This document shows, piece after piece, positions 11,982-21,086 of a DNA stretch of 64,000 nt. How positions within the stretch are numbered: position 1 is the first letter of the stretch; the number at the start of each line of letters is the position of its first letter. This DNA comes from Pseudomonas sp. SG20056. GTDB lineage: Bacteria; Pseudomonadota; Gammaproteobacteria; Pseudomonadales; Pseudomonadaceae. Made by a program: the position numbers and the translations under genes. The notes below the pieces were generated by a model that ran no database searches, had not been told where the DNA came from, and saw only the letters and a program-made list of their open reading frames with translations. The stretch lies in NCBI RefSeq assembly GCF_031764535.1, contig NZ_CP134499.1:310001-374000 (forward strand), written 5' to 3'.

Positions 11982-12523
11982 GGGAAGACCTGCGCATCGA
12001 CGAAGCTGAGACCGGCCTGATCCTTGGCCGATAGCTGCGGTGCGCCATCCAATGGCCAGTCGATGGCCAGTGTCGGGTCATCCCAGCGGATGCAGCGCTC
12101 ATGCTCGGGGGCATAGTAGTCGGTGGTTTTGTAGAGAAATTCGGCGAATTCGCTGAGTACTACAAAGCCATGGGCAAAACCTTCAGGTACCCACAATTGC
12201 CGGTTGTTTTCGGCGGAAAGGTGCACGCCGACCCAGCGGCCGAAGGTTGGCGAGCTGCGGCGTAGATCCACTGCTACGTCATAAACTTCGCCCGCGGTGA
12301 CCCGCACCAGTTTGCCCTGCGCTTGCTGCACCTGGTAATGCAGGCCGCGCAGTACGCCACGTTGCGAGCGTGAATGGTTGTCCTGGACGAACTCGCGCTG
12401 CAGGCCGGTGGCCTCGGCAAAGCTGCGGGCGTTGAAACTTTCGAAGAAAAACCCGCGCTGATCGCCGAACACCTTGGGTTCGAGAATGATTACGTCGGGT
12501 ATTTCGGTGTTAACCGCTTGCAT
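11978..12523 (-). CDS. rmlC: dTDP-4-dehydrorhamnose 3,5-epimerase RmlC
   Basis: A 181-residue cupin epimerase acting at C3 and C5 of dTDP-4-keto-6-deoxyglucose. The hallmarks are VQDNHSRSQRGVLRGLHYQ (catalytic His and substrate-binding Arg residues), KLVRVTAGEVYDVAVDLR, and WVPEGFAHGFVVLSE. Length is normal for the family. It starts 2 bp after the rmlA stop and overlaps rmlD by the ATGA arrangement, so the two are translationally coupled within rmlBACD. Confidence 0.95.
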   Translation of the reverse strand: MQAVNTEIPDVIILEPKVFGDQRGFFFESFNARSFAEATGLQREFVQDNHSRSQRGVLRGLHYQVQQAQGKLVRVTAGEVYDVAVDLRRSSPTFGRWVGVHLSAENNRQLWVPEGFAHGFVVLSEFAEFLYKTTDYYAPEHERCIRWDDPTLAIDWPLDGAPQLSAKDQAGLSFVDAQVFP

Positions 12524-12525
12524 GG

Positions 12526-13392
12526 TCAGTCCTCGGCCAGCTTGAACAGGTACTGGCCGTAGCCGGTTTTGCCAAAGGCTTTGGCTTGGGCCAGCAGTTG
12601 CTGGCGATCAATCCAGCCCTGCTGATAGGCGATTTCTTCCAGGCAGGCGACTTTCAGGCCCTGGCGGTGTTCGATGGTCTGCACGTATTGCGAGGCGTCC
12701 AGCAGGCTGTCGTGGGTGCCGGTATCGAGCCAGGCGAAGCCGCGGCCGAAACGCTCGACCCGCAGATCGCCACGTTGCAGATAGGCATTGTTCACGTCGG
12801 TGATTTCCAGCTCGCCGCGTGCCGAGGGTTTGACCGCCTTGGCGATTTCGACCACGTCGTTGTCGTAGAAGTACAGGCCGGTCACTGCATAGCTGGACTT
12901 CGGCACTGCCGGTTTTTCCTCGATGGAGATGGCCTTGCCCTGAGCGTCGAACTCAACCACGCCAAAGCGCTGAGGATCATTGACCCAGTAACCGAAGACG
13001 GTAGCGCCCGAGGGTTCGGCTGCAGCACGCAGGAGTTTCTCGGTGAAGTGCTGGCCATGGAAGATATTGTCGCCAAGGATCAGGCACACCGAGTCCTTGC
13101 CAATAAAGTCTTCGCCCAGCACAAAGGCCTGGGCCAGGCCGTCGGGTGAGGGCTGTTCGGTGTAGTCGAAACGCACGCCAAACTGGCTGCCATCACCGAG
13201 CATCTTGCGGAAATTCGGCAAGTCCTGCGGGGTGGAGATAATCAGAATTTCGCGCACACCCGCGAGCATCAGCACCGAGATCGGGTAGTAGATCATCGGC
13301 TTGTCATAGATCGGCAGCAGTTGCTTGGACACGCCCAAGGTAATCGGATGTAGGCGGCTGCCGGAGCCGCCGGCGAGAATGATGCCTTTCAT
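12526..13392 (-). CDS. rmlA: Glucose-1-phosphate thymidylyltransferase RmlA
   Basis: A 288-residue nucleotidyltransferase making dTDP-glucose from dTTP and glucose-1-phosphate, the committed and dTDP-rhamnose-inhibited step. The chosen ATG gives [16 protein letters not shown], the nucleotide-binding signature at the normal N-terminus; the reading frame extends 22 codons further but that part is not conserved. GGAGCAGCACA precedes the start. Other motifs are [26 protein letters not shown] and [13 protein letters not shown]. It lies 11 bp after rmlB and 2 bp before rmlC. Confidence 0.96.
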   Translation of the reverse strand: MKGIILAGGSGSRLHPITLGVSKQLLPIYDKPMIYYPISVLMLAGVREILIISTPQDLPNFRKMLGDGSQFGVRFDYTEQPSPDGLAQAFVLGEDFIGKDSVCLILGDNIFHGQHFTEKLLRAAAEPSGATVFGYWVNDPQRFGVVEFDAQGKAISIEEKPAVPKSSYAVTGLYFYDNDVVEIAKAVKPSARGELEITDVNNAYLQRGDLRVERFGRGFAWLDTGTHDSLLDASQYVQTIEHRQGLKVACLEEIAYQQGWIDRQQLLAQAKAFGKTGYGQYLFKLAED

Positions 13393-13403
13393 TGTGCTGC
13401 TCC

Positions 13404-14456
13404 TTAAAGTGCGCCGAGACGCTCGCGTTGGTAACTGCCATCCTGTACGCGGCGGCACCAGTCGAGGTTGTCTAGGTACCAGAGTACGGTTTTGCGCAGG
13501 CCACTGGTGAAGGTCTCGGCGGGTTTCCAGCCCAGCTCGCGTTCGATCTTGCTGGCATCGATGGCGTAGCGCAGGTCATGCCCCGGGCGGTCGCTGACGA
13601 AACTGATCTGCTCTTTGTATGAGCCGTTCTGGCGGGGGGACAGCTCGTCCAATAACGTGCAGATACTCTCCACTACATGCAGGTTCTTCTGCTCGTTGTG
13701 CCCGCCGATATTGTAGGTTTCACCGACCTTGCCCTCGCTCACCACCTTTAACAGCGCGCGGGCATGGTCTTCCACATACAGCCAGTCGCGTACCTGTTGG
13801 CCATTGCCGTAAACCGGGAGTGGCTTGCCATCCAGGGCATTGAGGATCACCAGCGGGATCAGTTTTTCCGGGAAGTGGTAAGGGCCGTAATTGTTCGAGC
13901 AGTTGGTAATCAGCACTGGCAGGCCATAGGTGCGTTGCCAGGCACGCACCAGATGATCCGATGCGGCCTTGCTCGCCGAGTAGGGCGAGCTGGGTGCGTA
14001 GGCCGTGGCTTCGGTGAACAGATCATCTACACCGTGCAGGTCGCCATACACTTCATCGGTCGAGATATGGTGAAAGCGAAACGCGGCTTTGCGTGCCGGC
14101 TCCAGCTGCATCCAATAGCTGCGCGTGGCTTCGAGCAGCGCATAGGTGCCGACGATATTGGTCTGGATAAACGCCGCCGGGCCGTCGATGGAGCGATCGA
14201 CATGCGACTCGGCCGCCAGGTGCATGATCGCATCCGGCTGAAATTCAGCCAGTGTCTTGCTGACGGTAGCGCTGTCGGCAATATCCGCCTGCACAAAGCG
14301 ATAGTGCGGATGATCAGCAACACTGGCCAGCGATTCGAGATTGCCGGCATAGGTCAGCTTGTCGAGGTTGAGCACCTGATGTTCGGTGTGATTCAGCAGA
14401 TGGCGAATCAGCGCCGAACCGATAAAGCCGGCGCCGCCGGTGATAAGGATGTGCAC
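13404..14456 (-). CDS. rmlB: dTDP-glucose 4,6-dehydratase RmlB
   Basis: A 350-residue NAD+-dependent short-chain dehydratase converting dTDP-glucose to dTDP-4-keto-6-deoxyglucose. Motifs: [15 protein letters not shown] at the N-terminus, [12 protein letters not shown], the catalytic TDEVYGD region and [15 protein letters not shown] (YxxxK) near residue 165. It starts with GTG (MHILITGG), preceded at about 10 bp by AAGGAAGG. First gene of rmlBACD. The promoter must lie in the short stretch up to the tRNA-Thr terminator; I cannot define it. Confidence 0.96.
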   Translation of the reverse strand: MHILITGGAGFIGSALIRHLLNHTEHQVLNLDKLTYAGNLESLASVADHPHYRFVQADIADSATVSKTLAEFQPDAIMHLAAESHVDRSIDGPAAFIQTNIVGTYALLEATRSYWMQLEPARKAAFRFHHISTDEVYGDLHGVDDLFTEATAYAPSSPYSASKAASDHLVRAWQRTYGLPVLITNCSNNYGPYHFPEKLIPLVILNALDGKPLPVYGNGQQVRDWLYVEDHARALLKVVSEGKVGETYNIGGHNEQKNLHVVESICTLLDELSPRQNGSYKEQISFVSDRPGHDLRYAIDASKIERELGWKPAETFTSGLRKTVLWYLDNLDWCRRVQDGSYQRERLGAL

Positions 14457-14552
14457 GGACCTATACCTTCCTTTTTATATGCTCGGTGAACATTGCTGGG
14501 CAGTGTTACAAGCCGTGCAGGATGGGGCAAGTGCAGTATTTTTCGGCAAAAA

Positions 14553-14578
14553 AAAGCCCCGCATCGCTGCGGGGCTTT
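14553..14578 (-). terminator. Terminator after tRNA-Thr (bidirectional shape)
   Basis: AAAGCCCCGCA and TGCGGGGCTTT pair perfectly over 11 bp with a 4-base loop. On the minus strand a run of eight T follows, ending the tRNA-Thr transcript upstream of rmlB. Confidence 0.88.
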
Positions 14579-14585
14579 CTTTATA

Positions 14586-14661
<76 letters not shown>

Positions 14662-14909
14662 CTTTGAGGGTCGCCATTATATCCATTCATTTGGCTGAGT
14701 AAAGCCGTCTGAGCGTAGTTCTGTGCAGGCATTGTTATCAGCAGCCAAATCGTTATGCACATAAGCAGGGCATCTGGCACGAGCGTGCGCAGACTTTGTG
14801 GGCTGGTTCGCGGTATTGGCTAAGTGTCTGTTTTTACAAACTATATTTTCAGATTAAAAAATGCGCAGCTTGGCAATGTTCAGCTGGGGCGGGCATTTGC
14901 GCGGTTTGC

Positions 14910-16184
14910 TCAGATTCTGTCAACAGAGTTATCCACAGATGCTGTGGGCAAGTTTTGCTGGCGTTCTGCCAGCAGTAGGAGGTTTCTCGGGCTCTGTTGG
15001 CGGCTGCAAAAGGTGCCAAGGCGCACGGTGTAGCCGTGTTCCTGCAAGTAGAGGGCGCGGTCGAGCAGTAGCCAGAGTTCCATTGGGCGGCGGAATAGTC
15101 CGCGCAGCAGTTCCAGATTGCGCACCTCGGCCAGGCGTTGCCAGCCTTGTTGTTCGAGCTGTTTCCAGTCTTGTTTCGCGGGGGTGGGCAGCTGTTTAAG
15201 TGCGGCGAGGTCGTGGCAGTAATTGGCAAACGATTTGTCGAGCCAGGCTGGCGGCAGGGATGGCGTTGGCAAGTACTCGTCGATGCCACGCAGTTGGCGC
15301 TGTAACAGATCGAAGGCCAGACGCCAGGCCATGGATTGATCGCGCTGCCGGCGAACGCGGGCGCCTGCAGTGACGGTTTCGCTCAGGGGTAGGCCGAGAT
15401 CGTCGATAGACAGTTGCAGTGATGAGGCCTGGGCGCTTGCCGAAAGTGGCTTATAGGTCGCTGTGCTGATGCGGTTGTAGCAGCAGGGCGCCACGGCCAC
15501 GTGCTGGCAGCCGGCCTGGCTGGCCAGTTGCAGCAGGCGCGTATGCAGTTCGCCGCAGGCATGCAGCGCCACGGGGGTGTGCTGCGCCTGCAGTTGCTTC
15601 GCGGCGTCGGCGGCCAGCACATCCTGCTCGATATGCTGCGCGGCGATGCCGAGTTTGTGGCTGAGCTGTTGGCCACTGCTGACTAGTTGTGGGTTGTATT
15701 CCAGGCAAGTCAGGCTGCCGCCGCCGTGTGCAAGCATCCGGCCGAGGTGGCCCTTGCCGGCGCACCAGTCTAGCCAGTGTTGCGGTGTTTGGCTGAAGCG
15801 CAGGCTGCGGGCGAAGGCGTCGATCTGTTGCCACTTGCGCCCCGGCACATCTGCGCTAAAGCGCGTTGGCAATACCGTCGCGGGTGACTGTGGCAGTTCA
15901 CCGAGCTGGCTTAGTTCGTCAGCCTGAGCGGCCAGTTGCGGGAAGGGCGCAGGTGCTTGCAGCAGGTGCGGCTGGTTATGCGCGGCTTCGGCATGCTCCA
16001 GGCTTTGTGCTCGGAGCCAGGCGGCCAGTTGTGGGTGCCCGGCTTCCCAGGGCAATGCCGGGTAATGCACAAAGGGCCGTGGTCGCCACAGCGCCTGGTG
16101 TTCGATAAGAAAACTGTCGAGTGCTTGAAAACGCTGCAGCAAGGCAGCGCCTTGCAGGATCTGGGCGGGAGTGGTGGTTGGCAT
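14910..16184 (-). CDS. SAM-dependent methyltransferase (Methyltransf_32/METTL25-like)
   Basis: A 424-residue cytosolic protein with a central class I methyltransferase fold. Motif I is WCAGKGHLGRMLA near residue 140, followed by the acidic SAM-ribose region CLEYNP. Further on ALHACGELHTRLL and VAVAPCCYNR resemble the CGDL and PCCY signatures of the Methyltransf_32 family (METTL25/RRNAD1-like). The N-terminal 120 residues and a C-terminal helical region are not recognised. The substrate is unknown. It starts 34 bp after the amino-acid permease gene and is probably the last gene of that transcript. An exact DnaA-box sequence (14929-14937) lies within its last codons, most likely by chance. Confidence 0.75.
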   Translation of the reverse strand: MPTTTPAQILQGAALLQRFQALDSFLIEHQALWRPRPFVHYPALPWEAGHPQLAAWLRAQSLEHAEAAHNQPHLLQAPAPFPQLAAQADELSQLGELPQSPATVLPTRFSADVPGRKWQQIDAFARSLRFSQTPQHWLDWCAGKGHLGRMLAHGGGSLTCLEYNPQLVSSGQQLSHKLGIAAQHIEQDVLAADAAKQLQAQHTPVALHACGELHTRLLQLASQAGCQHVAVAPCCYNRISTATYKPLSASAQASSLQLSIDDLGLPLSETVTAGARVRRQRDQSMAWRLAFDLLQRQLRGIDEYLPTPSLPPAWLDKSFANYCHDLAALKQLPTPAKQDWKQLEQQGWQRLAEVRNLELLRGLFRRPMELWLLLDRALYLQEHGYTVRLGTFCSRQQSPRNLLLLAERQQNLPTASVDNSVDRI

Positions 16185-16218
16185 GATGGCGGTGCCTGAG
16201 GGGGCGAGCCCTCAGGAA

Positions 16219-16989
16219 TCAGCGGCCCTGGCAAGCGTCGACGCGCAGCCAGCGTTCCAGCAGCTTGAAGCCGCGCACCAGCAGGAAGGCGATCAGCAGG
16301 TAGAACATGCCCGCAGCAAAGAAGATCTCTACCGGCAGATAGGTGCGGGCGATGATGGTGCGGGCCATGCCGGTGAGTTCCAGCAGGGTCACGGTGCTGG
16401 CCAGGGCGCTGGCCTTGAGCATCAGGATCACTTCGTTACTGTAGGCCGGTAAGCCGATACGCGCGGCGCGTGGCAGGACGATATAGAACATGGTCTTGGC
16501 GCGCGACATGCCCAGCGCGCGAGCGGCTTCGATCTCGCCCGGTGGCACAGCCTGAATCGCCCCGCGTAGAATTTCGGCGATATAGGCGGCGGTGTGCATG
16601 GTCATGGTCAGCACCGCACACCAGTACGGGGAGCGCAGATAGGGCCAGAGCGGGCCTTCGCGCACTGCATCGAACTGCGCCAGGCCGTAATAGACCAGGA
16701 ACAGTTGCACCAGCAGTGGTGTGCCACGGAAGAAGAAGATGTAGCCGTAGGGCAGGGCGCGCACATACCAGTGCCGCGAGGCGCGAGCGATGCCCATCGG
16801 CAGGGCGAGAATCAGCCCGGCGAGAACCGCGATAGCCACCAGCTCCAGGGTCAACAAGGCGCCTTCAGACAGGCGCGGCAGCCACTTGATGATCACGTCC
16901 CAGTTGAGGGCGGTTAGGCCGCCCCACAGCGCATAAGCAATAAGCGCAATGGCAACCGACCAGGCTGCTATTTCAGAGATCTTTCTCAT
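16219..16989 (-). CDS. Polar amino-acid ABC transporter permease (HisM-like)
   Basis: A 256-residue inner-membrane permease of the His/Glu/Gln/Arg/Opine family, with five or six helices. The cytoplasmic EAA loop, which contacts the ATPase, is visible as EIEAARALGMSRAKTMFYIVLP. The N-terminal helix carries MRKISEIAAWSVAIALIAYA. It overlaps the HisQ-like gene by 4 bp (ATGA) and pairs with it to form the channel. It resembles the P. aeruginosa PA5152-PA5155 transporter (recalled, not searched); the substrate is probably a basic amino acid such as histidine, arginine or ornithine. Confidence 0.9.
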   Translation of the reverse strand: MRKISEIAAWSVAIALIAYALWGGLTALNWDVIIKWLPRLSEGALLTLELVAIAVLAGLILALPMGIARASRHWYVRALPYGYIFFFRGTPLLVQLFLVYYGLAQFDAVREGPLWPYLRSPYWCAVLTMTMHTAAYIAEILRGAIQAVPPGEIEAARALGMSRAKTMFYIVLPRAARIGLPAYSNEVILMLKASALASTVTLLELTGMARTIIARTYLPVEIFFAAGMFYLLIAFLLVRGFKLLERWLRVDACQGR

Positions 16990-17681
16990 GACGCGCTCCT
17001 GACAAAGCCACGGCTGGAGCGTTTTTCAAGGAAGTGCATGCCGATCATCGCCAGCACGGTCAGGCCTAGGTAGATAAAGGCCGCCACCATATAAAAGGTG
17101 AAGGGCTCCTTGCTGGCGGTCACGGCGATTTGCGAGCGGCGCATGATTTCTTCCAGGCCGATCACCGAGACCAGTGCGGTGTCCTTCATCAGAATCATAA
17201 ACAGGTTGCCCAGGCCAGGCAGGGCGATGCGCCACATCTGCGGCAGGATCAGGCGCCAGAAGATTCGCGGCTTGGACATGCCCAAGGCTTGGCCGGCTTC
17301 GCGGTGACCTTTGGGGATGGCCAGGATCGCGCCGCGAAACACTTCGGTTGCGTATGCGCCGAAACAGATGCCGAGGGCAATGGTGCCGGCGGCGAAGGCG
17401 TTCAGCTCAAGGCTTTCGATGCCGAGCAGGTCCGCCAGGTTGCGCATCAGCTGCACGGTGCCGAAATAGATCAGCAACACCCAGAGCAGCTCGGGAATCC
17501 CGCGCACGATGGTCGAGTAAGTACCGCCAAGCCATTGCAGCGGCTTGTACGGGGAAGTCTTGGCGAGGGCGCCGAGCAAACCGAGCACCAGACCCAGGCA
17601 GAGCGCGCTGAGCGCCAGCTTGATGGTCATCAGGGTGCCAGCAGCCAGGGCCGGGCCGAATCCGTAGAGGTCGAAATTCAT
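16986..17681 (-). CDS. Polar amino-acid ABC transporter permease (HisQ-like)
   Basis: A 231-residue permease subunit and partner of the HisM-like protein. The N-terminus MNFDLYGFGPALAAGTLMTIKLALSAL is typical of HisQ/ArtQ proteins. The EAA loop HREAGQALGMSKPRIFWRLILPQ contacts the ATPase. It lies 50 bp after the binding-protein gene, separated from it by a strong hairpin, and overlaps the HisM-like start. Confidence 0.9.
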   Translation of the reverse strand: MNFDLYGFGPALAAGTLMTIKLALSALCLGLVLGLLGALAKTSPYKPLQWLGGTYSTIVRGIPELLWVLLIYFGTVQLMRNLADLLGIESLELNAFAAGTIALGICFGAYATEVFRGAILAIPKGHREAGQALGMSKPRIFWRLILPQMWRIALPGLGNLFMILMKDTALVSVIGLEEIMRRSQIAVTASKEPFTFYMVAAFIYLGLTVLAMIGMHFLEKRSSRGFVRSAS

Positions 17682-17696
17682 AGGGGCTCAGAAGCC

Positions 17697-17720
17697 TGCG
17701 CCGCCCGGGCGGGCGACGCA
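17697..17720 (-). repeat. GC-rich intercistronic hairpin between binding-protein and permease genes
   Basis: A near-perfect palindrome, TGCG-CGCCCG / CGGGCG-CGCA with one mismatch, filling the 50-bp gap between the binding-protein gene and the permease gene. There is no T-run. Such a stem would favour accumulation of the binding-protein message over the permease message; this role is inferred from its position. Confidence 0.5.
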
Positions 17721-17731
17721 GTGCCGGCAGC

Positions 17732-18484
17732 TTAGTAGATGCTGAACGGGAAGTACTTGTCGTTGATCTTCTTGTAGGTGCCATCGGCCACGATCTCGGC
17801 CAGTGCGGCGTTCAGCTTCTCGCGCAGGGCGTCGCCCTTGCGTACGGCGATGCCGATCTTGTCATTGTCGAATACCGGGTCGCCCTTGAATTCGAAGCTC
17901 TTGCCAGCGTCGCTCTTCAGCCATTCCCAGTTTACGAAGGTGTCAGCCAGCACGCCATCGAGGCGGCCCGAGGCCAGGTCGAGGTAGGCGTTTTCCTGGG
18001 TGTCGTACAGCTTGATATCGACCACACCATTGAGGTTGTCTTCCAGCCAGGTGCCGGCGATGGTAGCGCGCTGGGCGCCAATCACTTTGCCTTTCAGGCT
18101 GGCTTTGTCAGTCTTGAAGTCGCCGCCTTTTGGCGCGATGAACTGCAGCTTGTTGGTGTAGTAAGGCTCGGTGAAATCAACCGCGGCCTTGCGCTCTTCG
18201 GTGATCGACATGGAGGCGATCAGGAAGTCGAATTTCTTCGCGTTCAGCGCCGGGATGATGCCGTCCCAGTCGGAGGTGACCACTTCGCACTCAGCCTTCA
18301 TCTTGGCGCACAGGGCCTGGCCGATTTCCACGTCAAAACCGCCGACCTGACCGCTGGCGTCAATCAGGTTGAATGGCGGGTAAGCGCCTTCGGTACCCAG
18401 TTTCAGCTTGTCCGCTGCGACGGCGCTGGTGCCGAAGGCCAGGGTGGCGACAGCGGCCAGCAGGATATTCTTGTAGTTCTGCAT
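17732..18484 (-). CDS. Periplasmic polar amino-acid-binding protein (HisJ/ArgT-like)
   Basis: A 250-residue SBP family 3 protein. The signal peptide MQNYKNILLAAVATLAFG ends at a SAVAA-D type site near residue 24. The mature protein has LGTEGAYPPFNLIDASGQVGG, the ligand-contacting DWDGIIPALNAKKFD, and SITEERKAAVDFTEPYY, whose Arg binds the amino-acid carboxylate. LAO/HisJ-like proteins bind lysine, arginine, ornithine or histidine. It lies 18 bp after the ATPase gene and before the two permease genes. Confidence 0.92.
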   Translation of the reverse strand: MQNYKNILLAAVATLAFGTSAVAADKLKLGTEGAYPPFNLIDASGQVGGFDVEIGQALCAKMKAECEVVTSDWDGIIPALNAKKFDFLIASMSITEERKAAVDFTEPYYTNKLQFIAPKGGDFKTDKASLKGKVIGAQRATIAGTWLEDNLNGVVDIKLYDTQENAYLDLASGRLDGVLADTFVNWEWLKSDAGKSFEFKGDPVFDNDKIGIAVRKGDALREKLNAALAEIVADGTYKKINDKYFPFSIY

Positions 18485-18502
18485 GCGTAGTTGCTCCGTG
18501 TT

Positions 18503-19276
18503 TTAGTGATTGCTGGACATGAATTGTTTGCAGCGCGCCGAGTTCGGGTTGTCGAATACCTGCTCCGGGGAGCCCTGTTCTTCAACCAGGCCCTGGTGCA
18601 GAAACACCACCTCGCTGGACACCTGACGGGCAAAGCCCATTTCATGTGTTACCAGCAGCATGGTGCGGCCTTCTTCGGCGAGTGCGCGGATCACATTAAG
18701 CACTTCTTGTACCATCTCCGGGTCGAGGGCCGAAGTGGGCTCATCGAACAGGATGACTTTCGGCTGCATGGCCAGGGTGCGGGCAATCGCCGCGCGCTGT
18801 TGCTGGCCGCCGGAAAGCTGATTCGGGTAAACGTGGCGCTTGTCGGCGATGCCGACCTTGGCCAGCAGCGCCTCGGCCACCTCGATGGCCTCGGCCTTGC
18901 TTTGCCCCAGCACGCGGCGCGGCGCCTCGATAATGTTGTCGAGCACGCTCATATGCGGCCATAGATTGAAATTCTGAAAGACAAAGCCGATCTCGCTGCG
19001 CAAGCGATTGATCTGGCGATTGTCGGCGGCGACCAGCTCGCCATTCTTCGCAGGCTTCAGCTTGAGTTCTTCGCCGGCGACGATGATCTGCCCCTTGTGC
19101 GGGTTTTCCAGCAGGTTGATGCAGCGCAGAAAGGTCGATTTGCCGGAACCGGAAGAGCCGAGGATGGAAATCACATCGCCGTCGCGAGCGGTGAGGGAGA
19201 TGCCCTTGAGCACCTCAAGGTCGCCGTAGCGTTTATGCAGGTCGCGTATTTCCAGCGCGGGCGTGGCCTCGGCCAT
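18503..19276 (-). CDS. Polar amino-acid ABC transporter ATPase (HisP-like)
   Basis: A 257-residue ATPase with Walker A GSSGSGKST, signature LSGGQQQR, Walker B VILFDEPTSALD and switch His in LLVTHEMGFA. The ATG at 19276 is preceded by GAGGACACTCC; the frame extends 21 codons upstream with non-conserved sequence. The long insert between Walker A and the Q-loop is typical of HisP/GlnQ. It energises uptake through the HisQM-like channel. First gene of the operon ATPase-SBP-HisQ-HisM-methyltransferase, a different order from the Salmonella his transport operon, where the ATPase is last. Confidence 0.93.
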   Translation of the reverse strand: MAEATPALEIRDLHKRYGDLEVLKGISLTARDGDVISILGSSGSGKSTFLRCINLLENPHKGQIIVAGEELKLKPAKNGELVAADNRQINRLRSEIGFVFQNFNLWPHMSVLDNIIEAPRRVLGQSKAEAIEVAEALLAKVGIADKRHVYPNQLSGGQQQRAAIARTLAMQPKVILFDEPTSALDPEMVQEVLNVIRALAEEGRTMLLVTHEMGFARQVSSEVVFLHQGLVEEQGSPEQVFDNPNSARCKQFMSSNH

Positions 19277-19488
19277 GGAGTGTCCTCTTATTCTTCGGTT
19301 GCGCTCAGGCGTTGCGTGGCCTTCCTGGCGAGGCGTCAAGCTAGCATAGCGTTTCGCTGACCGCCAAGCCGTTTACCGGCCTGGGAGCGCTCACTCGGTC
19401 ACGCTGTCGCTTGGCTGCAGTTGGCTGTCGCGCGTGCACAATTTCACTGGGGTTAGAAGCTGTTGCTCGGTAAATCACAGGCATGAAA

Positions 19489-19521
19489 AAACCCCAAGGA
19501 ATTTAACTTCGCTTGGGGTTT
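19489..19521 (-). terminator. Terminator after tRNA-Phe
   Basis: AAACCCCAAG and CTTGGGGTTT form a perfect 10-bp stem with a 13-base loop, followed on the minus strand by a T-run. It lies 12 bp past the 3' end of tRNA-Phe. Confidence 0.85.
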
Positions 19522-19532
19522 CTCGGTATTCA

Positions 19533-19608
19533 TGGTGCCCAGGGACGGAATCGAACCGCCGACACGGGGATTTTCAATCCCCTGCTCTACCGACTGAGCT
19601 ACCTGGGC
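19533..19608 (-). tRNA. tRNA-Phe (anticodon GAA)
   Basis: A 76-nt cloverleaf on the minus strand: acceptor GCCCAGG/CCTGGGC, D-arm AGCTCAGTCGGTAGAGC, anticodon stem GGGGA/TCCCC with loop TTGAAAA (anticodon GAA), T-loop TTCGATT, encoded CCA. It lies downstream of yggX on the same strand and may be partly read from that operon. Confidence 0.97.
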
Positions 19609-19740
19609 CAACGGGGCGCTATTAGACGGATTTGAAGGGTGGGTGTCAAGCGTGAGTTTGAAAAATATTTAATTATTACGGGCGCTTAGGTTCGGGCGAG
19701 CATTGCGTGGGGCGGGTGAAGGTACGCCCCGTCTGCCCGT

Positions 19741-20013
19741 TTACTCGCTGGGTGGCACATAACCTTCGGCCTGGGCGTATTCCTCGCCGGAGAGGAATTT
19801 GTCCATTTCAGCCTGGAGGAACTTGCGGTCTTCGGCGTTCATCATGTTCAGGCGGCGTTCGTTGATCAGCAGGGTCTGGTGCTTCTGCCATTCGTCCCAG
19901 GCTTGCTTGGAAACGTTGTTGAAGATGTCCTCACCTTTGGCGCCCGGATACGGTGGGCGGTCCAGGCCGGGGAGTTCCTGCTTGTGTTTGCGGCACTGTA
20001 CGGTGCGGGTCAT
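19741..20013 (-). CDS. yggX: Fe(2+)-trafficking protein YggX
   Basis: A 90-residue cytosolic protein matching YggX in length and sequence: [18 protein letters not shown] with the conserved Cys7, then [13 protein letters not shown] and [12 protein letters not shown]. The family is linked to iron handling and protection of Fe-S clusters from oxidative damage. The start overlaps the mutY stop by 4 bp. Placement after mutY, which encodes a 4Fe-4S enzyme, is conserved in gamma-proteobacteria including E. coli. Confidence 0.95.
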   Translation of the reverse strand: MTRTVQCRKHKQELPGLDRPPYPGAKGEDIFNNVSKQAWDEWQKHQTLLINERRLNMMNAEDRKFLQAEMDKFLSGEEYAQAEGYVPPSE

Positions 20014-21086
20014 GGTGTTTCTCCAGTGATCGGGGTTGCGAGTGCATCGGCCGCGCGCTTCAGTAGTTTTTTTACCGGGGCGGCGAGGCCCAGGCGTGGC
20101 GGGGTGGCGAGGTTATACCAGAGCCAGTCAGCCTCGGCCACGGCAGCCGGCGCGGCGTCGACCTGGATCAGCCAGGGTTCGATGGCCAGCTGGAAGTGGC
20201 TGAAGGTATGAGTCAGGCCGCTCAGTTCGCGCTGTGCGCCGAGCTGCAGGCTGTGGTGGCTGGCCAGTGTGGCGATGGCCGTTTCTTCGTCCAACTCCGG
20301 CAAACTCCATAGGCCGCCCCAGAGGCCGCTGGACGGGCGGCGGTAGAGCAGCACCTCGCCGTTGCGGTTGGCGAAGATCGGCATCAGTGTGCGTTTCTGC
20401 GGCAGCGCCTTGCGTGGCTTGGGGATTGGGTAGCGGATTTCCAGGCCGAGCAGGTGCGCCTGGCAGCCACTTTTCAGCGGGCATAACAGGCAGCTGGGTT
20501 TGCTGCGGGTACACAGGGTGGCGCCCAGATCCATCATCGCCTGGGTGTAGTGGTTGACCCGGGCGTGCGGGGTAAAACGCTCGGCCACATCCCACAGCTG
20601 TTTCGCCACCTTTGGTTCGCCCGGATAGCCTTCCTGGGCCACGTAGCGCGCCAGTACGCGTTTGACGTTGCCGTCGAGGATCGGCGCACGCAGGCCCATG
20701 CTCAGGCTGGCGATGGCGCCGGCGGTGGAGCGGCCGATGCCGGGAAGTTCGGTGAGCTGCTCGACATCGCGGGGGAATTCGCCGGCATGTTCGCGCATCA
20801 CGATCTGCGCGGTTTTCTGCAGATTGCGCGCGCGGGTGTAGTAGCCGAGGCCCGTCCACAGGTGTAGCACTTCATCTTCCGGTGCTGCGGCCAGGTCATT
20901 CACCGTGGGCAATGCGGCCATAAAGCGGTCGAAGTAGCCGAGCACGGTGCTGACCTGGGTCTGCTGCAGCATGATCTCGGATACCCACACGCGGTAAGGC
21001 GTGATGCCCTGTTGCCAGGGCAGGTCCTTGCGTCCGTGGCTGTCGTACCAATTCAGTACCGCGCCAGAAAATTGCTCGGGGCTCAT
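20010..21086 (-). CDS. mutY: Adenine DNA glycosylase MutY
   Basis: A 358-residue base-excision repair enzyme that removes adenine mispaired with 8-oxoguanine. It has the catalytic-Glu region [17 protein letters not shown], helix-hairpin-helix [12 protein letters not shown], catalytic Asp in MMDLGATLC, and the 4Fe-4S cysteines spaced C-X6-C-X2-C-X5-C in [17 protein letters not shown]. The C-terminal Nudix-like domain recognises 8-oxoG. It overlaps both neighbours by 4 bp (asmA upstream, yggX downstream), so all three are translationally coupled. Confidence 0.97.
   Translation of the reverse strand: MSPEQFSGAVLNWYDSHGRKDLPWQQGITPYRVWVSEIMLQQTQVSTVLGYFDRFMAALPTVNDLAAAPEDEVLHLWTGLGYYTRARNLQKTAQIVMREHAGEFPRDVEQLTELPGIGRSTAGAIASLSMGLRAPILDGNVKRVLARYVAQEGYPGEPKVAKQLWDVAERFTPHARVNHYTQAMMDLGATLCTRSKPSCLLCPLKSGCQAHLLGLEIRYPIPKPRKALPQKRTLMPIFANRNGEVLLYRRPSSGLWGGLWSLPELDEETAIATLASHHSLQLGAQRELSGLTHTFSHFQLAIEPWLIQVDAAPAAVAEADWLWYNLATPPRLGLAAPVKKLLKRAADALATPITGETP

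Noticed and set aside
14929..14937. Perfect DnaA box TTATCCACA
   Set aside because: It is a single copy inside the last codons of a methyltransferase gene, without further boxes, an AT-rich unwinding region or origin genes nearby.
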